This document shows, piece by piece, positions 23,826 to 32,561 of a stretch of 52,320 nucleotides of DNA. The DNA comes from Acidithiobacillus concretivorus (GTDB lineage Bacteria; Pseudomonadota; Gammaproteobacteria; Acidithiobacillales; Acidithiobacillaceae). The translations under genes were made by a program, and so were the position numbers. Each line of letters opens with the position of its first letter. Position 1 is the first letter of the stretch. The stretch lies in NCBI RefSeq assembly GCF_018853445.1, contig NZ_JABELD010000075.1:1-52320 (forward strand), written 5' to 3'. Below the pieces are notes generated by a model. The model saw nothing but the letters and a program-made list of their open reading frames with translations, did no database searches and was not told where the DNA came from.

Positions 23826-24740
23826 ATGCATGACTATTGGGGGGCTTTCTGGCGATGGTTTACCACACCATGGCATTTGCCGGGCAACATTCTTATTGAA
23901 CCCCTGGGGATTATCGAATTTGTGCTGATCCTGGTTTTCCTCTGGTGGGGCGCTATCTGGCTGAGAAGGCTGACGCGGAAAACCCTGACCCGGAGTCTGG
24001 GGGCGGCTACTGCTTATGCAATCTCCAGGTTGACCTACTATATCGTCATAGCTCTGGGTATTTTGATTGCCCTGCAAACGGTTGGCGTCAATCTCAGCAG
24101 TCTGAGTATTCTCGGTGGCGTAGTCGGTGTCGGTTTGGGGTTTGGCCTGCAAAATATTTTCAGCAATTTTGCCTCTGGTTTGATTCTACTTTTTGAACAC
24201 AGTATCAAGGTCGGAGATTATATTCAGATCAAGGAAAATGGCCTGCACGGCGAAGTCAAAAAACTTAGTGTGCGTTATACCCAGATTATGACGAACGATC
24301 ATGTGGATGTTTTGGTCCCTAATTCCCAGTTTGTGAATGGGGAAGTGATTAATTGGAGTCTGGATGATCCAGTCATGCGTATTCACGTTCCTTTTCGGGT
24401 TCCTTACGGGACTGACCGGGAAAAACTCCGTGAGCTGGTGGTGAATACCGCCTTGGCCCATCCCTTATGTAGCCGAAAAACAGAGTATTCACCTTCACTC
24501 TGGCTCAATGCTTTTGGAGAAGCGGGATATGATTGCGAGATGATTGTTTGGGTAGAGCGTGACGGATTGATGCGTCCTGGCGGCACCCATGCTGCTTTTA
24601 ACTGGGCGTTGGCGGAAGCCCTCGAAAACGCGGGTATAGAAATTCCCCGCCCACGTCAGGAAGTGGTTCTGGCCCCGTCGGTGGCTTCGGCTTTTGCCGA
24701 AGCGGCAAAACCGGTTTCCGCTTCCTCCTCTTCGACGTAG
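23826..24740 (+). CDS. Small-conductance mechanosensitive channel, MscS family
   Basis: 304 aa from ATG 23826, which has GGAGAA 8 bases ahead. ATG 23811 is also in frame, and the longer frame from 23745 starts inside the repeat. Three membrane helices: about 20-45, 57-80, and the pore helix with GGVVGVGLGFGLQNIFSNFASG. The beta domain follows (GDYIQI, VRYTQIMTNDHVDVLVPNSQF, NWSLDD). It opens on membrane tension to relieve osmotic shock. The last 85 bases overlap the convergent MFS gene, and the C-terminal tail is Ala/Ser-rich. Confidence 0.93.
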   Translation: MHDYWGAFWRWFTTPWHLPGNILIEPLGIIEFVLILVFLWWGAIWLRRLTRKTLTRSLGAATAYAISRLTYYIVIALGILIALQTVGVNLSSLSILGGVVGVGLGFGLQNIFSNFASGLILLFEHSIKVGDYIQIKENGLHGEVKKLSVRYTQIMTNDHVDVLVPNSQFVNGEVINWSLDDPVMRIHVPFRVPYGTDREKLRELVVNTALAHPLCSRKTEYSPSLWLNAFGEAGYDCEMIVWVERDGLMRPGGTHAAFNWALAEALENAGIEIPRPRQEVVLAPSVASAFAEAAKPVSASSSST

Positions 24741-26224
24741 TTTTGCGGGCTGTCCGCATTTTTCATGCGGCTCGGAGGAATGATGAAAAAGTACGCTATC
24801 AATGCGGCGGCCAGACAAATCCACATGGACAGGCGCAGCAGGTTGTCGATACTGAGGGTATCGGCTTTGACCATGATCATGTTGTGCAACATGGCCGCTG
24901 ATAAATTCTGATGGTTATGGAAGCGACTGATCTGGCCGCGAAAGTGATCGGCGGCCATGGCGCTGTAACGGGTCCAATAGACACTCAGCAGGCTCACGCC
25001 GATATTTGCACTGAATACCCGGATGAAGTTGCTGGTCGTTGCCGCTGAAGGGATTTCTTCGCTATCCAGTCCCGAAAGAATGATGAGGGTCAGGGGCACA
25101 AAGAGCATGCCGACGCCAATGCCTATCAGGAGGATGGGAATAAAAAGGTCAGACAGACTGCTGATGGGGCTGAGATAAGCATTGCCATAAGCAAAGGCAA
25201 AAATGCTGAAACACAAGGCAGCCAGACGACGCAAGCCGAGCAGTCCCCGAAGACGATCCATCTGGGTGGATAGAGGAATCGCCCCCAGCCCGATGGGGAA
25301 AAGAACGAGGCTGGCCCAGAATCCGTTAAATCCCAAATCTTCTTCCGCCCACAGCGGTAAAATGGAAGCCCAGCCCATGAACATGGCCCATCCTAGGCAG
25401 AGTAGCAAAAGCCCCAACCAGTAATTACGCCGCTTCAGAAAGTGGATTTCCAGCAAGGGATGGGCTGTTTCGCTTTCGCGCCAGGCAAACAGCAAAAAAC
25501 AAGCCAGAGCTATGAGGGTCATTTTCAGAATAAACGCAGAGTGCCACCAGCCATATTCTTCGCCCTGATCAAGTACGACTTGCAGGCTCATCAGTCCGGC
25601 GTAGAGTAGACCGAATCCCCAGCCGTCAAAGGGCGGCATGTTTTTTCGACCCTGATCTTTGGGGATACCACTGCTACCGAGCAGTAATGCCAGTATCCAG
25701 AAAGGCAGAGAAAGCAGAAAAATACTGCGATAACCGAGGTCTGTAGCCAAAAAACCGCCCAAGGCTGGCCCGAAAAAAAAGGGAACCAGCATGGCATTAC
25801 TCCAGAAAATGGTGACCAGGCCATGATGTCGTTCTGGACTATGGCGCAGAAACAGGCTTTGGCTCAGAGGGACCAGCAGCCCTGCGGCAATCCCTTCGAG
25901 GGCACGGGAAAGCAGCATGATCCAGAGATTGCTGGTGGTGGCGCTGATGATGGTGCCGATGCCGGCAACCATAACCGCCATCTGGAATACGCGCCGCATG
26001 CCAAAACGCTGGGTGGTCCAGGGCATGAGAGTGATGCCCAGGGACCAGTGCACGATAAAGTAAGTCAGCGTCCACAGGGCATGATCGTTACTGGTGGAAA
26101 GGCCACCCGCCACATAGGGGAAAATACCTTGCACCGAGGCACCATCAAAAGAGCCCATACCCAAAGCCAGTGCTACGCCTGCAAAAAGTGGCCAGGTTCT
26201 GGACAATGGCTGGATGCGCTCCAT
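24656..26224 (-). CDS. MFS multidrug exporter, DHA2 (14-helix) family
   Basis: 522 aa with about 14 hydrophobic segments. Motif A-like TQRFGMRRVFQ after helix 2, the antiporter-type GIGTIISATTSN region, and ALEGIAAGLLVPLSQSLF. It resembles EmrB-type proton-coupled exporters. The LysR gene is divergent at 26316 and probably controls it. There is no EmrA-like adaptor beside it. The 3' end overlaps mscS by 85 bases, so the last 28 codons lie antisense to the mscS tail. Confidence 0.9.
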   Translation of the reverse strand: MERIQPLSRTWPLFAGVALALGMGSFDGASVQGIFPYVAGGLSTSNDHALWTLTYFIVHWSLGITLMPWTTQRFGMRRVFQMAVMVAGIGTIISATTSNLWIMLLSRALEGIAAGLLVPLSQSLFLRHSPERHHGLVTIFWSNAMLVPFFFGPALGGFLATDLGYRSIFLLSLPFWILALLLGSSGIPKDQGRKNMPPFDGWGFGLLYAGLMSLQVVLDQGEEYGWWHSAFILKMTLIALACFLLFAWRESETAHPLLEIHFLKRRNYWLGLLLLCLGWAMFMGWASILPLWAEEDLGFNGFWASLVLFPIGLGAIPLSTQMDRLRGLLGLRRLAALCFSIFAFAYGNAYLSPISSLSDLFIPILLIGIGVGMLFVPLTLIILSGLDSEEIPSAATTSNFIRVFSANIGVSLLSVYWTRYSAMAADHFRGQISRFHNHQNLSAAMLHNMIMVKADTLSIDNLLRLSMWICLAAALIAYFFIIPPSRMKNADSPQNYVEEEEAETGFAASAKAEATDGARTTS

Positions 26225-26264
26225 CAGGTGTCTCCCATCAAATTTGCTCTACTGTAGCGCTGTC

Positions 26265-26283
26265 ACTAATATAGAACTAATAG
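26265..26283. promoter_or_regulatory. Direct repeat ACTAATA (11-base step) in the MFS-LysR gap
   Basis: ACTAATATAGA is followed at once by ACTAATAG, so two ACTAATA units sit one helical turn apart in the 91-base divergent gap. This is a reasonable place for LysR binding. The unit is not the classical T-N11-A dyad, so the match is only positional. Confidence 0.3.
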
Positions 26284-26315
26284 ATTGAGTTGCACGTATT
26301 CATCGGAAAATCCTA

Positions 26316-27206
26316 TTGAAAATACATGCTGAAGAATTGTTGGCCTTTTTGGCCGTTGCCGAGGCCGAAGGGGTAGGACGTGGGGCCCGGATGCTGCAGC
26401 GCAGCCAGCCCGCTGTTTCCGAGCGGCTGCGGGCACTGCAGCTGAGTTTGGGAGAACCGCTGTATCAACGCAGTGGTCGTGGTATCAAGCTGACAGCAGC
26501 GGGTGAGTCGCTGTTGCCCTATGCGCGCCGCCTGCGCGAAAGCCTGGCAGAGGTGGAAAGCTGGTCGGCGCGACGCCAGAACCTGCAGGAAGGCAGTTTA
26601 CGCATTGCGGCCACCAATACGGTCGCCAACTATTTTTTGATGGAACATCTGGCCCGTTTCCGTAGTGCCTATCCGAGTATCCAGTTGCAATTGAAAACGG
26701 GTCCTTTGCCGGATGCCCTTTCTTTGGGTAGTTGGGACTTGCTGTTTACCGAAGAGCAAATTATCGCAGATCATTTGCCACAACACATGGAGCAGGAAGC
26801 CTGGCGGGAAGATGAACTGGTGGCCATTTTGCCCCGGGATCATCCCTGGGTACAGGAAGGGCGACAATCGGCGCGCTGGGAGGAAATTCTGCAACAACCC
26901 ATTGTCTGGAGAGAAGCTCATTCAGGAATTCGGCGCCGCGTCGAGGCCGCCATTGCCCATGCCGGATTGTGTGCCCGTTATAGCGTGGAGGTGACGGGAG
27001 TCGAAGCTCTGCGCGACGCGGTCGCGGCAGGATTGGGTATTGGTTTTGCCTCGGTGGAGGCTCTGGACAAGGTCCGCTGGCCTTTGGCTTCCCTGCGTCT
27101 GGAACCACCGCGTGGTTTATTCTGGACGCTGTTTCTGATTCGCCCGCAGACGGATTTTCAGTCGCGGGCGGTGCGGGTGTTTCTGGAATTGTTGTTCAGC
27201 CATTAG
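26316..27206 (+). CDS. LysR-family transcriptional regulator
   Basis: 296 aa. TTG start at 26316; no ATG in frame precedes the HTH. The winged helix-turn-helix spans residues 5-62 (LLAFLAVAEAEGVGRGARML, QPAVSERLRALQ, LGEPLYQRSGRGIKLTAAGE). The effector domain runs from about 90 to the end. It is divergent from the MFS exporter, the usual layout for a local regulator and its target. The effector is unknown. The 3' end overlaps the convergent prmB gene by 11 bases. Confidence 0.93.
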   Translation: MKIHAEELLAFLAVAEAEGVGRGARMLQRSQPAVSERLRALQLSLGEPLYQRSGRGIKLTAAGESLLPYARRLRESLAEVESWSARRQNLQEGSLRIAATNTVANYFLMEHLARFRSAYPSIQLQLKTGPLPDALSLGSWDLLFTEEQIIADHLPQHMEQEAWREDELVAILPRDHPWVQEGRQSARWEEILQQPIVWREAHSGIRRRVEAAIAHAGLCARYSVEVTGVEALRDAVAAGLGIGFASVEALDKVRWPLASLRLEPPRGLFWTLFLIRPQTDFQSRAVRVFLELLFSH

Positions 27207-28095
27207 AAGTCATCAGGAAAACACCGGAGCCTCCCGCAGGGTGCTCCAACCAGATCAGCGGCAAATCGGGTCTTTGTTCGCTGAGCGCCACTTCTGCATC
27301 GCCGGTTTCCACAATCAATACCCCGCCAGCTTCCAGATGTTGGGGAGCTTGTTCCAGCAGGGGCAGGAGACAGTCCAGTCCATCCGTGCCGGCGGCAAGG
27401 GCCAGGCGTGGCTCATGGGTGTATTCCGGGGGTAACTCGGCCATGGCTGCGGCATCCACGTAGGGGGGGTTGCTGATAATCAGATCGTAACGTTGTCCCT
27501 GCAAAGCCGAGAACAAATCTGACTGATATAAATGCACCTGATCTTCCAGTCCGTGTTTTTGGACATTGCTGCGCGCCACGTTCAGGGCCTCTGGAGAGAT
27601 ATCTACGGCATCTATTTCAGCATGGGGAAAACGCAGGGCCAGGGTAATGGCCATGCATCCGGAACCGGTACCAATTTCGAGAATACGCAGGATTCGGGAT
27701 TCTTCTACCCAGGGCGCAAAACCCTCTTCAATAAAGGGTTCAATGAGGCTGCGGGGGATCAATACCCGCTCATCCACCATAAAGCGCAGCCCGGCGAACC
27801 AGGCTTCTCCAGTAATATAGGCCGCAGGTCTGCGGAGAATTTCACGCGCATAAAAGTGTTGCAATATCCGGCGCTTTTCATCGGGCAGCAGCAGGGCAGC
27901 CGAAAAGTCCGCAAGATCTTCGGGTTCCAGGTACAGGGCGCGCGCCAGGATCAGATCGGCTTCGGCGCGGGGATTTTGTTGTCCCTGACTGAAATCCAGA
28001 TCAGCGGCAGCAAAGCGGCTGCTGCCCCAACGCCGCAAGTCTGCCACGGTGAATAGGTCATTTGCGGCGAGTTGCACATATTGTTCGAGGCGCAT
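27196..28095 (-). CDS. prmB: 50S ribosomal protein L3 N5-glutamine methyltransferase PrmB
   Basis: 299 aa from ATG 28095, which overlaps the stop of the upstream nuclease gene (ATGA). A longer frame to 28122 is less likely. AdoMet-binding EIGTGSGCMAITLA and the catalytic NPPY in ISNPPYVDAAAMAELPPEY; that form with the following HEPRLALAAGTDGLD marks PrmB rather than PrmC. The enzyme methylates a glutamine of ribosomal protein L3. Confidence 0.94.
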   Translation of the reverse strand: MRLEQYVQLAANDLFTVADLRRWGSSRFAAADLDFSQGQQNPRAEADLILARALYLEPEDLADFSAALLLPDEKRRILQHFYAREILRRPAAYITGEAWFAGLRFMVDERVLIPRSLIEPFIEEGFAPWVEESRILRILEIGTGSGCMAITLALRFPHAEIDAVDISPEALNVARSNVQKHGLEDQVHLYQSDLFSALQGQRYDLIISNPPYVDAAAMAELPPEYTHEPRLALAAGTDGLDCLLPLLEQAPQHLEAGGVLIVETGDAEVALSEQRPDLPLIWLEHPAGGSGVFLMTSNG

Positions 28096-28856
28096 CAAAT
28101 AATCTCCAGCCAGACGGGACAATGATCAGAACCTATGACTTCCGTAGCGATACCCGCAGCGCGCAGGCGCGGCAGCAGACTCTGGTGTACCCAGAAATAA
28201 TCGAGGCGCCAGCCGATGTCGCGACTACGGGCATCAGTGCGCTGGCTCCACCAGGAATAACGGGCCTCATCGGGATGAAGATGACGAAAACTATCCACCC
28301 AACCGGCCTGTTGCCATTGGTCCATGCAGGCTCTCTCCTCGGGAAGAAAGCCGGAAATGCGCTGATTTTCCTTGGGCCGGGCAAGGTCGATGGGCTGATG
28401 CGCCGTGTTCACGTCCCCGCAAAAAATCACCGGGCGACCTGCCGCCACTTTCTGGTTAATATGCGCCAGAAAGGCGGCATAAAAATCCAGCTTAAAGGCC
28501 AGTCGTTCGTCATCTTTTTTGCCGTTGGGAAAATAGACGTTGTACAAATCAAAATCACCGCAATCAGTGACTACCACCCGGCCTTCGCGGTCAAAATGTT
28601 TTACACCCATGCCTGCATGAGAAGTTGACCCGGGAATTTTGCTGAAAGTGCTAACGCCACTGTAACCGGCCCGTTCGGCCACGGCCCAGCAACTGTCATA
28701 TCCTTCCAGGTGGCTTTCTTCAGTTGTCAGTTTTGCCGGATCCGCCTTGGTTTCCTGAGTGCAGAGCAGATCGGGGCCGGTCTCTTTCACCCAGTCCCGC
28801 AAACCTTTGCGGCAGGCTGCCCGCCAGCCGTTTACATTCCAGCTATAAAGACGCAA
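28095..28856 (-). CDS. Exodeoxyribonuclease III family AP endonuclease (first of two)
   Basis: 253 aa. EEP fold with WNVNGWRAA, the metal-binding Glu in CTQETKA, NVYFPNGKKDDERL, the catalytic GDVNTAH, and GSDHCPVWL at the C-terminus. It cuts DNA at abasic sites and trims 3' blocking groups. The nearby gene at 30717 encodes a second, distinct member on the other strand. This copy lies in a leftward operon before prmB. Confidence 0.93.
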   Translation of the reverse strand: MRLYSWNVNGWRAACRKGLRDWVKETGPDLLCTQETKADPAKLTTEESHLEGYDSCWAVAERAGYSGVSTFSKIPGSTSHAGMGVKHFDREGRVVVTDCGDFDLYNVYFPNGKKDDERLAFKLDFYAAFLAHINQKVAAGRPVIFCGDVNTAHQPIDLARPKENQRISGFLPEERACMDQWQQAGWVDSFRHLHPDEARYSWWSQRTDARSRDIGWRLDYFWVHQSLLPRLRAAGIATEVIGSDHCPVWLEII

Positions 28857-28868
28857 TGTCCGTTTCCT

Positions 28869-29153
28869 TTAGCGCATGGCCCGTACAGCCAGAAAATCGC
28901 TGTCGGCAATCACTTGTTCCAGAATTTTACGACCACTGTCGCCCGCTGTTCCGGCCGTAGCCAGCAGGGCCAGCCCTTCACGCGCTGCAGTTGGGCTGAT
29001 GACGCCATGACGCAGGGCCAGTTGATAGAGGATTGCGACACTGAATTCGGTGTCGGTCGTTTTGACCAGTTCCTGCTGTAGCTGTGCGGAAGGACCTCCA
29101 TACAGCAGCAGTTTTTGAATATGATCGATATTGGGAAGTGTTTCTTTGTCCAT
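28869..29153 (-). CDS. Small helical protein, function unknown
   Basis: 94 aa, mostly alpha-helical, without signal peptide, membrane segment or cysteines. MDKETLPNIDHIQKLLLYGG at the start and GRKILEQVIADSDFLAVRAMR at the end are its more distinctive parts. It lies 12 bases before the exonuclease gene and 33 after rlmJ on the same strand, so it is probably co-transcribed with DNA- and RNA-modifying enzymes. Codon use fits the neighbours. I do not recognise a family. Confidence 0.7.
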   Translation of the reverse strand: MDKETLPNIDHIQKLLLYGGPSAQLQQELVKTTDTEFSVAILYQLALRHGVISPTAAREGLALLATAGTAGDSGRKILEQVIADSDFLAVRAMR

Positions 29154-29186
29154 CCGCTTAACCTTCTTCTGCGTGATTGAGATGAA

Positions 29187-30035
29187 TTAATTTTTATGCG
29201 CTGCTTTTTCAGGGGCGGCCCAGCCGCTGCAACGCAGAGACCAGAATCCTCCGGATTGCGGATCGGCCAATAGAGGGCCAAGTTCGGCAAGACCAGCGCT
29301 GAGGGCTTCCTTGACGCCCCAAGGCGCATTGATCAACAACAACCCGCTACCAGCCAGGGCTTCGCGACCTTCTTCCGGCCGTTGTGTCAGTTCAAACACC
29401 TGCGCCGCAATTTTGCCGCGTATGGCTTGCCAGAATCGCGTGATCGTACCCCGTATTTTTATGGGATACCAGATGAGATAGGTTCCCTGAGGCCAGCGTT
29501 GATAGGTGCGCAGTACGGCATTGGCGAGAATTTCCCACTCGTCCCGGCGCTCAAAGGGCGGATCAATCAACACCAGACCGCGCTTTTCCTGCGGGGGGAT
29601 ATGGGCAAAAAGAGCGCGATATCCGTCATCGTTCAAAATGCTGGTATGTGGTCTTTTGCCCAGGTTCGCGCGTAATTGTACGGCAATTTCCGCCTCTGTT
29701 TCACATAAAATCATCCGATCTTCCGGTCTGAGCATTTCGGCGGCGAGTCGGGCCGATCCGGGGTAATGCAGCAGTTGTTTGTCGTGATTGATCTGCTGAA
29801 TACGTTTGAGCCATTCGCCGGATTGGGGCAAACTGCGTCGATCCGCCCATAGGCGTGTAATACCGCCGAGATGTTCTCCGCTGTTGCCCAACGGGTAACT
29901 ACCCGCCCCGGCATGTGTGTCGATGTAGGCCAGGGGGGTGTCCTTGCGGGTCAAGGCTTCCAAAACAAGATAAAGCGCCAGATGTTTGATGCAATCTGCC
30001 GCATTGCCGGCATGAAAATGATGTTGGTAGTTCAT
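29187..30035 (-). CDS. rlmJ: 23S rRNA (adenine2030-N6) methyltransferase RlmJ
   Basis: 282 aa. The start MNYQHHFHAGNAADCIKH matches the family, which uses those N-terminal histidines and the aspartate. YIDTHAGAGSYPL is the AdoMet loop and LIDPPFERRDEW the catalytic DPPF. It methylates A2030 of 23S rRNA. It leads a leftward run with the small protein, the exonuclease and prmB; two of these genes act on the ribosome. Confidence 0.95.
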   Translation of the reverse strand: MNYQHHFHAGNAADCIKHLALYLVLEALTRKDTPLAYIDTHAGAGSYPLGNSGEHLGGITRLWADRRSLPQSGEWLKRIQQINHDKQLLHYPGSARLAAEMLRPEDRMILCETEAEIAVQLRANLGKRPHTSILNDDGYRALFAHIPPQEKRGLVLIDPPFERRDEWEILANAVLRTYQRWPQGTYLIWYPIKIRGTITRFWQAIRGKIAAQVFELTQRPEEGREALAGSGLLLINAPWGVKEALSAGLAELGPLLADPQSGGFWSLRCSGWAAPEKAAHKN

Positions 30036-30114
30036 GATTCCTGGGCTTGGCTAGGGATGATAATTTAAGTCATGATAACAGAGTCAACGCTGGCCTACCC
30101 ATAAGGAGAAAAAG

Positions 30115-30717
30115 ATGCGCCTGTTCGCTACCGAAACCAGCCCCTACGCCCGCAAGGTCCGTATGGCGCTATTGGAAAAAAACATCCCCTGCGAAGTGGA
30201 ATGGGTCAATTTGCGGACTCAGGACCATGCTGCCCTCACCCATAATCCGCTGGGCAAAATCCCGGTACTGCTGCGCAATGATGGTTCGTCGGTTTATGAT
30301 TCTGCGGTGATTGTTCAGTATCTGGAGATCTTGCGTCCGGATCCGGCGATTTTTCCCAAAGATCCGGAAGCGCGTATTGAAACCCTGCGAGTGGAAGCAC
30401 TGGCTAGCGGCATTATGGATACAACTATTGCCTGGGTTCTGGAGCAACGTCATGCGGCTGACTGTCAGGATCTGAACATGTTGCAGCGCGCGCGCGGCAA
30501 GGTGACTACGGCACTGGCCATGCTTCAGGAAGAAACCAGGGTGTGGAAAGACGTGGCGTCGGTGCCGGTATTGAATCTGTCACAAATTGCGACGGTATGT
30601 GCGGTGGGTTATGTGGATCTGCGGGCTCCGGACTTCCTGGTCCAGTTTCCCGATTTGTTGGCCTGGATGCACAGTATGCGTTTGCGGCCCAGTGTTAGTG
30701 CGACATTACCGCAGTAA
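30115..30717 (+). CDS. Glutathione S-transferase family protein (YibF-like)
   Basis: 200 aa. Thioredoxin-like N-terminal domain with TSPYARKVRMALLEKNI, NPLGKIPVL (the cis-Pro) and the glutathione-binding DSAVIVQYLE; the all-helical C-terminal domain has ALASGIMDTTIAW. The active-site position carries Ser/Pro (TSPYAR) as in YibF-type bacterial GSTs. The substrate is unknown. AAGGAGA precedes the ATG. The stop overlaps the ATG of the next gene by one base. Confidence 0.9.
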   Translation: MRLFATETSPYARKVRMALLEKNIPCEVEWVNLRTQDHAALTHNPLGKIPVLLRNDGSSVYDSAVIVQYLEILRPDPAIFPKDPEARIETLRVEALASGIMDTTIAWVLEQRHAADCQDLNMLQRARGKVTTALAMLQEETRVWKDVASVPVLNLSQIATVCAVGYVDLRAPDFLVQFPDLLAWMHSMRLRPSVSATLPQ

Positions 30718-31493
30718 TGTCCATGAGAGTGGCCAGTTGGAATGTCAATTCACTGAAGGTGCGGCTTCCGCAAGTGCTGGAGTGGTTGCAGGAAAAATCT
30801 CCGGATGTGCTGTGTTTGCAGGAAACCAAACTCACCGATGAAAAATTTCCTGTTGCCGAACTGGCTGAAGCGGGTTATCACGCACTTTATCATGGGCAGC
30901 CTACCTATAACGGCGTGGCGATACTCAGTCGCAGTGTGCCGGAAGATGGGCGCTGCGATTGGCCCGAGGGTAGCGACGGTCAGGCGCGGCTTTGCGCTGG
31001 CACTTTCGCGGGCACCCGGGTGGTGAATGTGTATGTGCCCAACGGCCAGTCGTTGGAGAGTGACAAATATCCCTACAAGCTGCAGTGGCTGGAGCGCCTG
31101 CGGGCCTTGATCGCAAAGGAATTGCAGCAATGGCCCCGGCTGCTGCTCGTCGGAGATTTTAATATTGCTCCCGATGACCGGGATGTTTATGACCCGGTGG
31201 CCTGGGGTGAAGATGTCCTGTGCTCTCCTCCAGAACGGGCAGCCCTGTCGGCCCTGCTGAATCTCGGGCTGCAAGATAGCTGGCGTCACCAGCATGGTGA
31301 TCTTCAGGAATGGAGTTGGTGGGATTATCGGGCGGCAGGATTTCGCCGTAATCGCGGCTTGCGCATTGATTTGATTCTGGCTTCCAATGCCTTGATGGCG
31401 GAGGTTCAGGATGTAGTCATCGATCGTAATGCACGGGCTGCTGAACGACCTTCAGATCACGCACCTGTTTTGATTCAACTGCAGGAGGAATGA
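30717..31493 (+). CDS. xthA: Exodeoxyribonuclease III family AP endonuclease (second of two)
   Basis: 258 aa. WNVNSLKVRLPQVLEWL, CLQETKLTDEKFP, YNGVAILSR, VNVYVPNGQ, LVGDFNIAP and SDHAPVLI carry the metal-binding and catalytic residues. The WNVNSLKVRL and DFNIAP forms are those of the XthA branch. The copy at 28095 has GDVNTAH and looks like a different branch. The ATG overlaps the GST stop, and the next gene, hemH, overlaps its own stop. Confidence 0.93.
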   Translation: MSMRVASWNVNSLKVRLPQVLEWLQEKSPDVLCLQETKLTDEKFPVAELAEAGYHALYHGQPTYNGVAILSRSVPEDGRCDWPEGSDGQARLCAGTFAGTRVVNVYVPNGQSLESDKYPYKLQWLERLRALIAKELQQWPRLLLVGDFNIAPDDRDVYDPVAWGEDVLCSPPERAALSALLNLGLQDSWRHQHGDLQEWSWWDYRAAGFRRNRGLRIDLILASNALMAEVQDVVIDRNARAAERPSDHAPVLIQLQEE

Positions 31494-32506
31494 TGATTGG
31501 TGTTCTACTAGTCAATTTGGGTACGCCCGAGGCTCCTACAGCTGCAGCCGTACGCCGTTATCTGCGCGAGTTCCTCAGTGATCGGCGGGTGGTGGAATTG
31601 CCCCGGATTATCTGGTGGCCCATATTAAATGGTCCGATTCTGACTTTCCGCCCGGCGCGTTCGGCGCGCAATTATGCCAGTATCTGGATGCCCGAAGGAT
31701 CACCATTAATGGTCTATAGTCAGCGCCTTGCGGATGGCTTACAGCAGTATGGTGATGCCCATTTTTCCGGGCAGTTGCGCGTGGTGTTAGCCATGCGCTA
31801 CGGAAAGCCGTCATTACAGGAAAAAATAGCAGAACTGCGCCAATCGGGTTGCGAAAAAATACTGGTGGTGCCGCTGTATCCCCAATATGCCGCTGCTACT
31901 ACGGCCTCCATATTCGACAAGGTCGCCGATGTGTTGCGAGGTATGCGGGATATTCCCGAATTACGCATGCTCCGGGACTGGCATGCCCATCCTGCCTATG
32001 TTCATGCGCTGGCAGAAAGTGTCCGTCACTGGTGGCAGGAAAACGGTCGCGCTGAAAAGTTACTCATTTCCTTTCATGGCCTGCCCCAGCGGTCTATTCA
32101 GTTGGGTGATCCTTATCGTCAACAGTGCGAAACCACCACGGCACTTTTGGTGCAGGAGTTGGGCATGAATCAGGGCGAATGGATTCAGACCTTCCAGAGT
32201 CGTTTTGGCGCGGCTAAATGGCTTGAGCCTTATACGGATAAAACCCTGATGAGTCTGGCCCGGCAGGGGATTCGGGAAATAGATGTCCTCTGCCCCGGAT
32301 TTTCGGCGGATTGTGTGGAGACCCTCCAGGAAATTGCGCTGGAGGGCAAAGAAACTTTTTTGAATGCCGGCGGAAAAACTTTGCGATATATTCCGGCACT
32401 TAATGATAGTCCTTTGTGGATCAAGGCATTCAGCGAGATTCTGGCGCCTTCCTGGCAGTTTTGGGAGACCCCGGAAAATTTTGCCGTTTCTGCCCAGTCA
32501 AGCTAG
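31493..32506 (+). CDS. hemH: Ferrochelatase
   Basis: 337 aa from ATG 31493 (or 31490, one codon more). AGGAGG at 31483-31488 favours the second ATG. It inserts Fe(2+) into protoporphyrin IX, the last step of haem synthesis. LLVNLGTPEAPT at the start, FLSDRRVVELP, the catalytic His in LLISFHGLPQRSI, FQSRFGAAKWLEPYTD (landmark GAAKWLEPYT) and CPGFSADCVETL. Haem demand is high in an aerobic, cytochrome-rich cell. It probably shares a transcript with the GST and xthA genes. Confidence 0.95.
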   Translation: MIGVLLVNLGTPEAPTAAAVRRYLREFLSDRRVVELPRIIWWPILNGPILTFRPARSARNYASIWMPEGSPLMVYSQRLADGLQQYGDAHFSGQLRVVLAMRYGKPSLQEKIAELRQSGCEKILVVPLYPQYAAATTASIFDKVADVLRGMRDIPELRMLRDWHAHPAYVHALAESVRHWWQENGRAEKLLISFHGLPQRSIQLGDPYRQQCETTTALLVQELGMNQGEWIQTFQSRFGAAKWLEPYTDKTLMSLARQGIREIDVLCPGFSADCVETLQEIALEGKETFLNAGGKTLRYIPALNDSPLWIKAFSEILAPSWQFWETPENFAVSAQSS

Positions 32507-32561
32507 AATTCCCACTGAAATCAGCCGTTATCCTCCAGCCCTCATCTATAGGACGCTCAAT

